Of a stretch of DNA of 64,000 bases, positions 12,501-24,500 are shown in pieces. The translations under genes and the position numbers were made by a program. Position 1 is the first letter of the stretch; every line of letters starts with the position of its first letter. The notes under the pieces were generated by a model. That model saw nothing but the letters and a program-made list of their open reading frames with translations. It was not told the origin of the DNA and ran no database searches. Source of the DNA: Harmothoe impar (lineage: Eukaryota; Annelida; Polychaeta; Phyllodocida; Polynoidae); the NCBI GenBank assembly GCA_947462335.1, contig OX381705.1, positions 35,177,570-35,241,569 on the forward strand. The letters are read 5' to 3'.

Positions 12501-15500
12501 TTCCACCAGTACGTACATGGCAGAAAAACGACAGTGGAGTCAGACCACAGGCCTCTGGAATCGATCCTCTGCAAACCCATATCAGCAGCACCCAAACGGC
12601 TCCAAACAATGATTCTAGAGCTCCAGTGGTACAGGTATGACATTGACGTGGTGTACAAGCCGAGGAAGGATATCCCAGTCACAGACTGCGTTAGCAGAAA
12701 CCTGGTGGTGGGCTCCGTTCCACCACGGAGTGACGACCCGAAACTAACTGAGCTCAGGTCAACCACAGCTAGTGACCAGAACATGCAGGTGCTGAAGCAC
12801 ATCATCTTGACAGGGTGGCCAGCACAGCGGAAGGAATGTCCCGGAGCAGTTCTGGATTACTGGAACTATAGAGATAAACTCGCATTTGCTGATGGTATCA
12901 TATTCAAGGGCGATCGCATGGTTATTCCAAAGGCACTACGTAAAGAAATGATGGAGAACATACATGAAGGCCATTTTGGCATTGAAAAGTGTCGAGTCCA
13001 GGCACGATCTGCTATATTCTGGCCGGGAATGAATGCTGATATACACTACCGTCATTACCTGTGGGACATGCCAGCAACACTGTAATGCCAATCAGAAGGA
13101 GACACTCATCAGCCACCAAGCCCCTAGTCTGCCATGGCAAGTGGTTGCTACAGATCTCTTCACTCTTCATGGTCGAGACTATGTGCTCGTGGTGGACTAC
13201 TACAGTAACTTTGTAGAAGTCGAACATCTAACAGACACTACCTCCAAATCAGTGATAGCAAATATCAAGGCAGTGCTAGCATGTCATGGCCATTGCCTCA
13301 GGATGATCAGTGACAATGGCCTGCAGTACTCCAGTGTTGAATTTGCAGAGTTCGCTGTGAAATGGCATTTTGAACACGTCACATCAAGCCTAACATATCC
13401 ACAGTCAAATGGTTTGGCTAAGCGTATGGTGCAAACTGTGAAGAACTTGCTAAAGAAAGCACAACAGGACAAAAAAGATCCATACCTGGCCCTTCTAGAG
13501 CTGAGGACCACCCCTGTACATGGACTTGCATCTCCAGCGCAGGTGCTCTACTCCAGGAGACTGCGGTTCATGGTTCCTAACACTGAAAGACAGCAGAGAC
13601 CAGTGGTTGTGAGCCCGGCAGCAGTGGAGGAAATGTTTGAGGCGAAGCATGCCTCTTAGGAACATCAGTATAACAATGCTGCAAAGGATCTTCCACCCAT
13701 ACACAGTGGGGAGCAGATACGGATGTGCACCACTGGCCACAAACCTTGTTGGGATAACGCCACTGTGATGGCGACACCCGCCCCACTATCACCCCATTCA
13801 TATGTTGTAAGGACCGAGGATGGTCACACATACCGACCCAATCAGAGGCACCTATTGAAGCAGTCGACAAAGACACCACCGGTCAGCGACCCAGCCAGTG
13901 AGAACAATGATCAGGCGGCATTGGGACCAGTGCCTGAGCCAGAACCTGTGGATAGAGGCCCTGAAGGAGCGAAAGCGGATGAACCACAGACACCAGCGGC
14001 TTATAGTTATATCACTAGAGCCAGAAGGATCTCCAGGCCAAGGGACACAATGGATCTATAGACACAGCTTCTCAGGACTGAAATCCATATTTAATTTTAG
14101 TGACACTGTAGAGACAACAAATTTATTCTTGTTTTAATGACTATGTTCTTATTATTGTAATAACCAGTTTTCTTCCAGCAACATAGTATCCACAGTGAAC
14201 TATATATCATAAACTTTCAAACTTCTTATAAAGAAAGGGGGATGTTGTGTACACGCATCTGTGATGTCATCACAGACTTCATCACATTCTTTACAGTGAA
14301 TATTGTCGATACGACGATAGTCTAATTGTTTACCCCCGCTTCCCCACAGAAATTAAATCCACCACCTGTGGTCAAAAAAGATATCACTCCTGGCCACACC
14401 TTGTAGGCCTATATTGATATATTAGGCATGGTTGGTATCAAAATGATGCAATGCCCCAAACCCAGACAAGGGTACCCCCAGGAAGGTGTTGCAGGGGCAG
14501 GACCAGCCTGCACCGGCACAGGACGACCATGGCGGCTCCCAGGGCCGGCAGGAGACCGGCCAGGGCAGCTCTGCCTCGCCGGCATCCCCGGGCGGTACGG
14601 CCCGCCAACACAGCGAGCAGGCTGCGGAGTACAGTGCGGCCCGGGAGGTAGAGCTCCAGCAAGCTTTAGACCGGATCGAAGCTTTGACAATCAAAGAGAA
14701 AGCCAGAGAAGATTTAAAGCGCACCCAGAGGTTGAAAGAGGCAGAGATGGAGGTAGCAGGACTCAGGGCAAGTGATAACCGGGTTGAAAGAGATACGAAC
14801 CTGGCAGAGGCCGCCTTCCGCGGTGTTGTTGAGGCCGTGCAAGGCAGAGACGGATTGCAGCGGCCCGCGGAACAGCCTTATACTACGCGGACCAGGGCAC
14901 CAGCGGCCACAACCTGTCCGCATTACCCGGGGAAGACTCCGACCGAAGTTTTCCGTCTCTGTCCGCGAAGCAGCAGCTCGGCGCGCATGCGCAAACAAAG
15001 ATGGCGGACCATAATTCTGCCATCGGCAGGTGGGCTAGGCATAAATCTGGGGGCGAGCCACACCCTGCACACTGGGCTAGCTACGGCGGGATTGGGCTTC
15101 AGCAACATGGGCCTACAGTCGGGTGATGTTGATGGCCTCTTCAGAAACGTCGCGTCAGGTAAGTCAGCTGTGGAGGGTGATATCCTGGCCTCTCTACATG
15201 CAGCTAATGAGGCTAGCATGAGGGAAAGGTCCAAGCTGTGGATTAGGCCAGACTACCACCTCCCAGCTGACAAAGACTACAGCGAAATGTCATATAGGGA
15301 ATTAATTTACGGTATGATTAATGTCACGCAGGCCCTGATCATAGCCGATCATCCCGACTTAAGCCCCTTGTCATACCTAGATCACATGAAATTCATCGCC
15401 CTGAAAGAGATAAAGTCCACCTATTGCATGAAGGCCATATGCCAGTATGATAGAGAGGTGACCGACAAGGTGCTGAAAAAACAGATCCCCAAGTTTGCCG

Positions 15501-18500
15501 CGGCTGACCACGGCACGATGGCAAACAACATGGGCATGGACAAAACTCTGGCCTATGTGAAGATGCAACAGGAGATGGCAAAGCAAATGTCTCTTCTAAA
15601 CAAGGCCCCGGGCAAGCCACCAGCTAGGCCGTCAAGTCAGGGAAAATTCAGGATCGACTGCCCTGACCACCTGTGCAAGCGGTTCAACTTTACGGCGTGC
15701 GATTGGGCGTTATGCAGGAAACAACACTCGTGTGCGGTCTGCGGTGGCCCGCACGGGGCTCGAGGATGTGCACACAACCCCTACAACCAAGGGGGGCAAC
15801 CTCAGAGCCAGGGTAGTTACCAGGGTCAGCAGCATCCCTACTATGGCCAGCAAACCCAGAACTACGGCCAACAGGGGGGCCAGCAGCGTAACCCGTGAGG
15901 CACGGAAGAGCACGACTCCGCGGGCAACAAAGCGGATGTCGGCACCTCATGTATGGAAGACATTCACTCTCATACATGTGAAGAGCTAATATGCACAAGT
16001 AGTATAGATGCCCTACTAGACATTTATAAAGGTTATATCCCTCTATGGGACATTAGCTGCAGACACAGGGTTCAGGGGGTTGTGTCGCAGTTGAAGCCAG
16101 CAGGCTGGAGGGACATGTTGTTGGGGCACGATGTCATAGATGAAAATTGTCACTTTATATTAGATGGTGTCCTACATGGGTTCAAGATGGTTGACCCTCA
16201 TGCACGGGTAGACAGTTATGAGGTAAAAAACTATTCGTCAGCTTCGGTAGATAATTTTGACTTTATTGATAAGCTCTTGAAAGAGGAGCTGGGCTGCGGG
16301 AAACTCAGCGTGTCGCGAGAGAAACCCACATGTGTGCTGTTCCCAAGGCTACCGGGGGTTTCAGGCCCATCACCGATGCGAGCAGGCCCGACGGACTGTC
16401 CATTAATTCCCATATGTCTTCCACTTTTCGACACTTCAAGTTTGCTAGAATAGACGACGTGTGCGAGATTCTCCGTCCGTCGTACTACATGGCGGTGACT
16501 GATATTGCTTCAGCGTACCGCTCGGTACTCATCAGACCTGAAGACCAGAATTATCAGGGATTGAAGTGGAAGTTGGACGGGTCTGACACCTACATGGTGG
16601 ACAATTGTATTTGTTTTGGCACAAGAGCAGCTCCTTTTATTTTTAATAGACTCACGGATGCCGTTGCCAGGTACATGCGCCGTCAGGGCCACATGTGTTT
16701 CAATTACCTGGATGATTTCCTATTATTAGCTGCTAGCGAGAGGCAATGCACGGAATCCCAACGTGTCCTCCATGAGCTACTCAGGCAATTAGGGTTTTAC
16801 ATAGCTTACAAGAAGGCGTCTTCCCCGTCGAGGATACAGCGATACTTATGCATAGAAATAGACAGTATCAACATGAAGCTGAGACTGCCGGGGGATAAGC
16901 TGCAAAGGTTGGAGCAAGAGCTATCGTTCTTTCACGGTCGCCGTCAGGCAACACGAAAGCAACTGCAAAAACTGTGTGGCATTCTGTCCCATTGTTCGTC
17001 TGTCTTTAAAGTCTGCAGGACGTTCTCTTAGCGGAAGATCAAGATGCTGAGTGGTTTCCCAGCGAACAAGAGGTACATAACACTAAGTAAAGGGTTCAAG
17101 AAAGACTTGGTATGGTGGCAGGGCTTCGCCAGATGGTTCAACTGGGAGGCCCGTATCATCGACCCAGATAGCAAGAAGGAGTTAACTCTAGCTATGGATG
17201 CCTCAGGCCGAGGCTATGGGGTCGTGTTCGAACAGGACTGGCTCGCGGGTGCCTGGGAAGGTCCTCTTAGTAGCAGGGAAGACAAGCACGGCCACTTCTG
17301 TTCCGAGCCGGACATGAAGATCCCCGCAAATATTAATATACAGGAGTTCTACCCCCTTATAGAAGCTCTGTGGAGGTGGGGCCCCTCCATGACAGACAGC
17401 AGAGTAGTTGTGTTCTCAGATAACACACAGGTGGTTTCCGCTATAAACACGGGCCGTAGCGAGAATGACACGACGATGATTATCCTTAGAAGGGTCTTTT
17501 GGCTATCTGTTATTTATAATTGTCATATCACAGCAACTCATATTCCGGGCCACGTTAATGTGGTCGCAGACGCCCTATCCAGATTATTATTCGATAACAG
17601 CAAATTCCCTGATTCCCTGTGTTGCAGGGGCAAACCAGAGATGCATGCTCCTGGACCGGATGGCGGCAGAGGCGAGAGCCCACGTCTGGTCCCCCGCCAC
17701 CTGGCGCACCAAAGCCTCGCAGTGGAAGCGCTTCATAACATTCTGCACCTGGCTCGGGGTCAGGGTGCTACCAACCGATAGCCGTACCATGTCACGCTAC
17801 ATAATGTTTCTCTCGGACAGCCTCAAATTTAGCACCATAGACAACTACGTTAGCGGTGTCATCAGTCTGAGCAAATATTTTGGGTATGATGTGCAATTTA
17901 TTAGGCAGGACTTTGCCTTTAGTGCAATGCTGAGGGGACTCCGCCGGATGCTGGGCGACCCGACACCGACCAGGGTGACGGTCACGGTGTCCGATCTACT
18001 CGCCATGTACCGCCTAGTAAACTTCAAAAATCATAATGACTGTGTAATGTGGGCCTGTCTGGTCACCAGCTTTCGCTCACTACTGCGGAAGAGCAACCTC
18101 GTACCAGCGACCTTCAAGGACGTAACCGGCCACTTCATGCGACGAAGCTCGGTCAGGTTCTACCCCTGGGGGGTGATGCTGCGCATTAGCAGTTCAATGA
18201 CTATACAGTTTGGCCCGCGGGAGCACCTGGTGCCCATCACCTACACCGCCGACTCTCCACTGTGCGCCGCCTCCTTGTTAAGGCGTCACCTCTCGGATTC
18301 TCCGGCTGACCCCTCCGCTCCCCTCTTCCTGGTTAGGAGAGGCTCCCACCGAGTACCGCTGACGTACCCCCCGTTGCTCAAGTTCCTCAAGGGGCTGATT
18401 GAGGGCACCGGAACGTGCAGGGTATACACAGCATGCTGAGGGCGGGGGCAGCGTTCTTCCACCAGTCGGGCATCCCCCTGGAGGACATAAGGCAGGTGGG

Positions 18501-21500
18501 CGACTGGGCCTCCCTAACCGCACTCATATACCTCGCCAAGCCCATGTCGGCAAGGATAGCCATGGACAGGAAAATTACAGATGCACTTATCGCGGCAAGC
18601 AACTACTGAGACTAAAGACATACACCTACCCCCCTCTCTTCCAACTTCACTCCAGTTTGGGTGTGCCGGGTCACGGTTGTGACAAACGGTTAAGCGCCAA
18701 TGCCCCTCGTCGTTAACCTTTACCTTAAACTGTAGTCAACGGTAATGTCGGGCATAACTTCCATTGGGGAAGTTATTCCCATATTAGTGGGCCTACCAGT
18801 GCCACCTAGTGCCTCCCCCGGCACCAGCCATGGAACTCTTCTCCAGGGGAGGGGAGGTACCAGCAGCAAGCAAGCAGGCAGCAAGGCCAGCAGCAGGCCA
18901 GCAGAGACTTTTTTTTTTTTTTCCTTTTTGTTATTTCTAAATAAATAGGTCGGGTCACGGTTGTGACAAACGGTTAAGCGCCAATGCCCCTCGTCGTTAA
19001 CCTTTACCTTAAACTGTAGTCAACGGTAATGGGGGCTATTTTGGCCAGTTTTTGTGATTTTTCTTCTTTTGATTCTTGATTATTTCCAATAAAGCAAGCT
19101 TTTTCTGTAAGAACTAATCCCAATATGTTGTTTTATATGGAAATACTGATTTTGGTCAGTGTCCTAGTACCATTTTTGAGGAAAAACAAGGGTGGCCAAA
19201 ATAGCCCCCGAAATGGGGCTATTTTGGCCACCTCAGCGGCAATTTTTGGTCATCTTAGACTGCATGTTATATGCAAAATCTGTACATATACAGTCAACCC
19301 TTACTTCCTCGAACATTTACTTCCTCGGATCCCTCACTTCCTCGGACAGGTGCCTGGCAACCTCCCCTATATGTTCCATTATATTTGGACTTAATTCCTC
19401 GGATAATTTGCTTCCTCAGACATTTTTCCTTGCATTTTCCAAATTCGAGGAAGTGAGGGCCGACTCGTTATTGACACCCCTGAGAGGGTCTGACACTATT
19501 TGAAAGTGATATTGAGGTTTGCGGACATCATCCTATGCTTTAATTTCATAAACACGTTTAAAGGCAGAATTTTCACAAAATTCACTACAAAATGCATAAA
19601 ATTTATGGAATTTGGTAGGCCTACCGGTAGTCTGAACAATTAGAATGCCATATATCAATTTGAATACATCAGATTTTTCCTCTTATCATTCACGAATCTT
19701 TACTAAAGAATCCATTCCCAGGTAAAATTACCTGCCGAAATTGACTATGTTGAGTATTTTATGGTTAGATGAATATTAAGGTACTTTTTTAGACCCTAAA
19801 TGAGACATAGGCCCTACTAATTCCAACATGAGACCGGCCAAAATAGCCCCATATCACTTTTTATTGGCCATTTTTTTCATCAAATAGCTAGGCCTAATAT
19901 TTTCTGAGAAAATGCAAAAATTTATTATTTATTGATATTGTCCCTTTAAAGATGACTTAATATGGAACTTGTAAATAGTTTAAGTATTGCCATCTATCCT
20001 AAAATATATTCCAGTGATGAAAGTTCGGGACAAGTCAGACTTTTTCATATTTTCATGGATTCATACCAAAAATCTAAATTTTTTTTTGATTGGTGGCCAA
20101 TAGGCCTATAGCCCCACTAGGCCAATATAGCCCCCTTTTACGGTAGTCTCAACTTTGTCACCCTGCTAAAAGAGAGCCATTAAATATATTTATAAAATTC
20201 CAACTGCTAATGCCTTCTAAAACACCTGAAGTGTCGGTATTGGGTGAGATTGATAATAGTTGCTGGTCCAGGGAGACTAGGCCTATAGAAAAGAAACAAA
20301 GCTACCCGGTAATGGGACGGTAGGCCTAATGATAGTGGAAAATCCTCGGGCAGATTCTGCACTTTCTGCTGTGTCAGACACCCTCACCAATTGGCTGTTT
20401 GAACTATCTAAATGATATAAATTCACAATAAAAAGTAATTTCCCACACTACTCCCACCGTATGGTGTCCACCTATGCCATTTTTGAAATTTTCTGAATTA
20501 TTTTTTATAAAACCCTGCCGTGCCTAAGGGAGTGCTCATTTTTTTAACAACAGGGGGGGGGATTTTGCGCGGAGCGTGCGAAATTTTTTCACCCCCTCTC
20601 CTAGAGGGGTCAAAATTAATTTATCCCCCCCCCCCCTCCCCCGGCAGGCCGAAAATTGCACGCGTTCGCGCCCCTTTGTAGCATAGTAACGCACAGGCTT
20701 TTTCCTTCAAAACAGGTTTTACCCCCCCCCCCACCCCCGTTGTTAAAAAATGAGCACTCCCTAATAAAATACCAATAGGCCTACAGTGTAAATTATACAT
20801 TGCAGACTGCTCACTTACTCAGGCTCAGCTAGTTCATCTAATCTGAACTCGTCGCTGCGGGCAGATCTGATGGGGCCCTGTCATAACACAGCCCGGCTAC
20901 TGTTATGGTCTGGCACGAACCCCGGGGGGGCCACTCTTATATTTCTGGATACCATGTGCGTACATCACCCTGAATTTGGACCCCTTTTACCGGGACAAAA
21001 ATCCACCAAAACACCCCCCTTTTGGCGGGATTGCCCCCTAAAATGTGAAAAAACAGCCCCCTTTTCAGTGAGACACCACCCTCAATTGGCCAAAACCGCC
21101 CCCCTTTTTACGGGACACTCTAAAATGGCCAAAATTGGAACCCTTTTAGCGGGATACCTACATAAATTGGGCAAAATTGGACCCCTTTTGGCGGGATACC
21201 ACCCTAAATTTGGGCCAAATCCAGCAAAAATATACCCCTTTTAACAAGAACTTTTGGACTTTTTTAATAGTTGGATATTCTTGGGCTATCCTTGGCCTAA
21301 AAACAGCACCCCTTTCCTGGGATTTTGTGTACGCACATGGTTACTATAGATCATATAGGGAGTGGCCCCCCCGGGGCACGAACAGACTAGGCTCAGCAGG
21401 CTGGACTTAGGGACGTCATCGATACCCCCTAGTTGTGCAGCATCCAACTCTCCAAACTAGTCAGGGCACCATCAGATCACGGCCCGCAGCGACGAGTTCA

Positions 21501-24500
21501 GATTAGATGAACTAAGGGAGTGCTCATTTTTTATCAACAGGGGGGGGGTGGTGGATTTGGGGGGGGGGTAAAACATTTGGACCCCTTGACCGGGGGGGGG
21601 GGGGGTAAAAAATGTAGACCCCTCTTGGGGCGGGGTCAAAAAAATTTAACCCGTTTTGAGGGAAAAAGCCAGCGCGTTACTATGCTACAAAGGGGCGCGA
21701 ACGCGCGCGATTTTCGGCCTGCCGGGGGGGGGGGGGGAAATTTCGACCCCTCTAGGGGGGGGGTGAAAAAATTTCGCGCGATGCACGCAAAATCTCACCG
21801 CCCCCCCCCCCCCCTGTTGTTAAAAAATGAGCACTCCCTAATACCCCCAGAATCGATAAATCGACATTTCTTGCATTCCGATTATTGTTGGGGGGCGCAT
21901 CGGAGGTGCGACACCAGAATCCAAGATGGCAGACTTGAGCGCACATGGCAGACAGTGTCCCAACATGTATTGATGTAGATCTACTGGTAACTCAACTGAT
22001 AATAAAGAAGTCTAACATCACTCTGACTCACAGCTTGTATGCTCCAACTTGGTGTCAGAAGTGGGGTCAGTTTCAAACACAGGAGCTGTCAAGAGCCAGA
22101 GTCACCAGCAAGTCACAAGTGGGTATCACCTTCAATTTTCATTCAGACTGTCTGGAAGTGGAAATTATAGTGTAGGCCTAATTGCACCAGATCTAATAGT
22201 AATTAGCACACTAGTAGCCCTAATTGTTCCAACTCAGATCAGGACCCACCTTCATCTACACTATGTCTAGGCCTAGAAAACCAGAACTTAGCCTGTCAGG
22301 GAACATCTCAGAGAACTTTAAAAATTTTGAGATGAGGTTCCATGACTATTGTACAGAGGCCGAATACAGAGATTTGGCCAAGGACCTGGCGACTCATAGA
22401 GTCGAGTATTATGCCAAGCCACTGATGGAGATCGCGGCGCTCCGATCGTCCATGCCGGATGAGGCACTACAGGTCATCCGGTACAGCATAGAGCCCCAGA
22501 TCCCGGTTGCAGACAAGGCAAAGCCATGGGTCTGGATGGAACGGCTCAGAATACATTACACCGGCACAGCCACTTCCTCGCTATTGACGGACAGATTCAC
22601 CTTCTGGTTGGCCACACAAGGTGCTCACGAGTCTATACAAGACTGGGAGACCCATGTACGACGTGACTGCAGCCTTTGTGGCTATGATGCCTTGACGGAT
22701 GAGATGAGTCGCGACAAATTTATCTTCGGACTCCGGAACAGTGACATACGGGCCGATCTACTAAAATGCCATGTCAAAGCCGACGACACAAAGAAGACCC
22801 TGAGTGACGTGGTGGCGGAGGCCAAGACACTTGAGGCGGCTAAAAGAGCGAATCAGCTCATTGGCGAGGCGAGTGGCAAAACGGATGAGACGGTCAACTG
22901 GGCGGCCCAGGGAAAGGCCCACAAGGACATGCAGTTGAAGCGTGAGAGCGGCACATGCCACTGGTGTGGTGACAAACGTGGCCCACATCCCTGGTCGAAC
23001 TGTCCTGCCAAGGGGAAGACTTGCGACAAGTGTGGCGGTAATGATCACTTCTCCCGCGTCTGTCTCGAGACACAGGGGGATAACCGCCGTCCACAGTCCC
23101 AGGGCCGTGGTGCTGGCCAGTCACGTAGGAACCGCCGAGGGAGGGGAGGTTATCATGGAACTCCGAACAAACCTCCGACCGATGATCGAGCCCGGCAACA
23201 CAGTGTCCATGCAGTTCAAACTGATGGCGACCAGGCTTGCGCACCTGAGAGTGCCTACCCTCATGATCAGTACGACGAACAGTGTTACTCACTTGGTGAT
23301 GTGGATGCATTTCAGGCCGGTGCAAGGAAAGGTCGTAAGTATTTTGCACACCTTCTCTTATCAGACAAGGGGGACAGCTTTGTCAGAACCCCGGTACAGA
23401 TTGAGTCTGCAGCAGGGATCAACACGATGCCTGAGCGCCTAGCTAAGAGTCTGTTTCCCACCATCACCATGTCACGCTCACCATATCAACTTTTCCCATA
23501 CAAAAAGACCTCACCTGTGAAACCGCTTGGTCAGATCAACCTCCTGTGTGACCGCGGGAATCGATACTCTGATCTAGTATTCCAGGTGCTAGCAGACAGT
23601 GACATTGGTGACAAGCCTGCACTGCTTTCTGGTGAGGACAGTGAGAGTTTAGGTCTCATCAAGATCATGGCAGATGAGGTCCTGTCTCTTTCCCCAGATG
23701 TGGTAGATGCAGCAGATCAGGGGCAATACCCACCATCTCCAAAGACTATCCAGATTCCGCTCTCCAGACGCCTACCACCCGCTGGCAAGCTAACCAAAGA
23801 TGCCATCTTACGTGAGTACAAGAGCAGCTTTCAGGGCCTCGGATACCTTGGCCCCACTGTACATTTTCAAATGAAGGCAGACGTCATGCCAGTTCAGATG
23901 CCCAATCACCGGGTACCAGTCGCCAAGAGGGAAAAGGAGAAGGAAGCATTGGACAGGTATGTGGCCCTAGGGATTATGGAGAAGGTGGATGAACCCACCC
24001 CATGGTGCTCAAATGCCCTCATCAGGGAAACCCCGAAGAAATTCCGGGTGTGTATCGACCCAAGTCAGACAGTTAATAAGGCGATTATGAGGCCTTTCTT
24101 CCAGATCCCCACACTGAAGGAGCACTTGCACAAGTTGGGTGACGCCAAGTGTTTTTCCCTCCTTGATGTCCGTGAAGGATTCTTACACATACCTCTTGAT
24201 GGGGAGTCTTCACTGCAAACCACTATGCACACATCCTATGGCCGATACAGATGGCTGCGGCTGCCTTTTGGCATATCGAGTGCACCAGAGGAGTTTCAGA
24301 AGAGGCTCTTGGATGCCCTTGAAGGGCTTGAGGGCACGATATGCATAGCGGATGATATTCTAGTGTATGGCGAGGGTGAGAGCTATGATGTGGCAAAGGT
24401 CAACCATGACAGGAGACTAGTGGCTTTAATGGAGCGCTGTGTGGCCAAAGATATCAGACTGAACCCAGACAAATTCAAGTTTGCTCTCAAGGAACTCAAG

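Larger units (their letters stand above)
8898..14400 (+). mobile_element. Decayed Ty3/gypsy-type LTR retrotransposon (element 1)
   Basis: Plus-strand gag-pol remains: gag zinc knuckles (9085-9190, two C-x2-C-x4-H units), protease (VDTGAQVN, 9745-9770), RT (10180-10970), RNase H (12293-12480), integrase (12900-13660) and a C-terminal tail to 14061. A polypurine tract (14230-14242) precedes a putative 3' LTR starting TGTTGTG at 14243. I found no 5' LTR. It carries stops and frameshifts throughout, plus a piggyBac-like MITE at 9360-9739 and a LINE at 10973-12288. It lies antisense in IFT25 intron 1. An old, dead copy. Confidence 0.85.
14410..19031 (+). mobile_element. Tyrosine-recombinase retrotransposon (Ngaro/DIRS type)
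   Basis: Plus-strand order: Gag-like ORF (14486-15898), RT (about 15953-17031), RNase H (17044-17600) and tyrosine recombinase (about 17620-18609), followed by two identical 81-bp direct repeats (18667-18747 and 18951-19031). There is no integrase and no LTR. RNase H and recombinase are directly adjacent, leaving no room for the methyltransferase domain of DIRS1/PAT elements, which points to the Ngaro group. The 3' B1-A2-B2 arrangement is also Ngaro-like; I could not find the matching left A1 repeat. At least four lesions (frameshifts near 16335, 17620 and 18410; TAG at 17029) disable it. Confidence 0.85.

Noticed and set aside
14409..14775. Several overlapping GC-rich frames on both strands
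   Set aside because: Shadows of the Gag-like ORF of the YR element, which has the recognisable Cys/His cluster at its other end.
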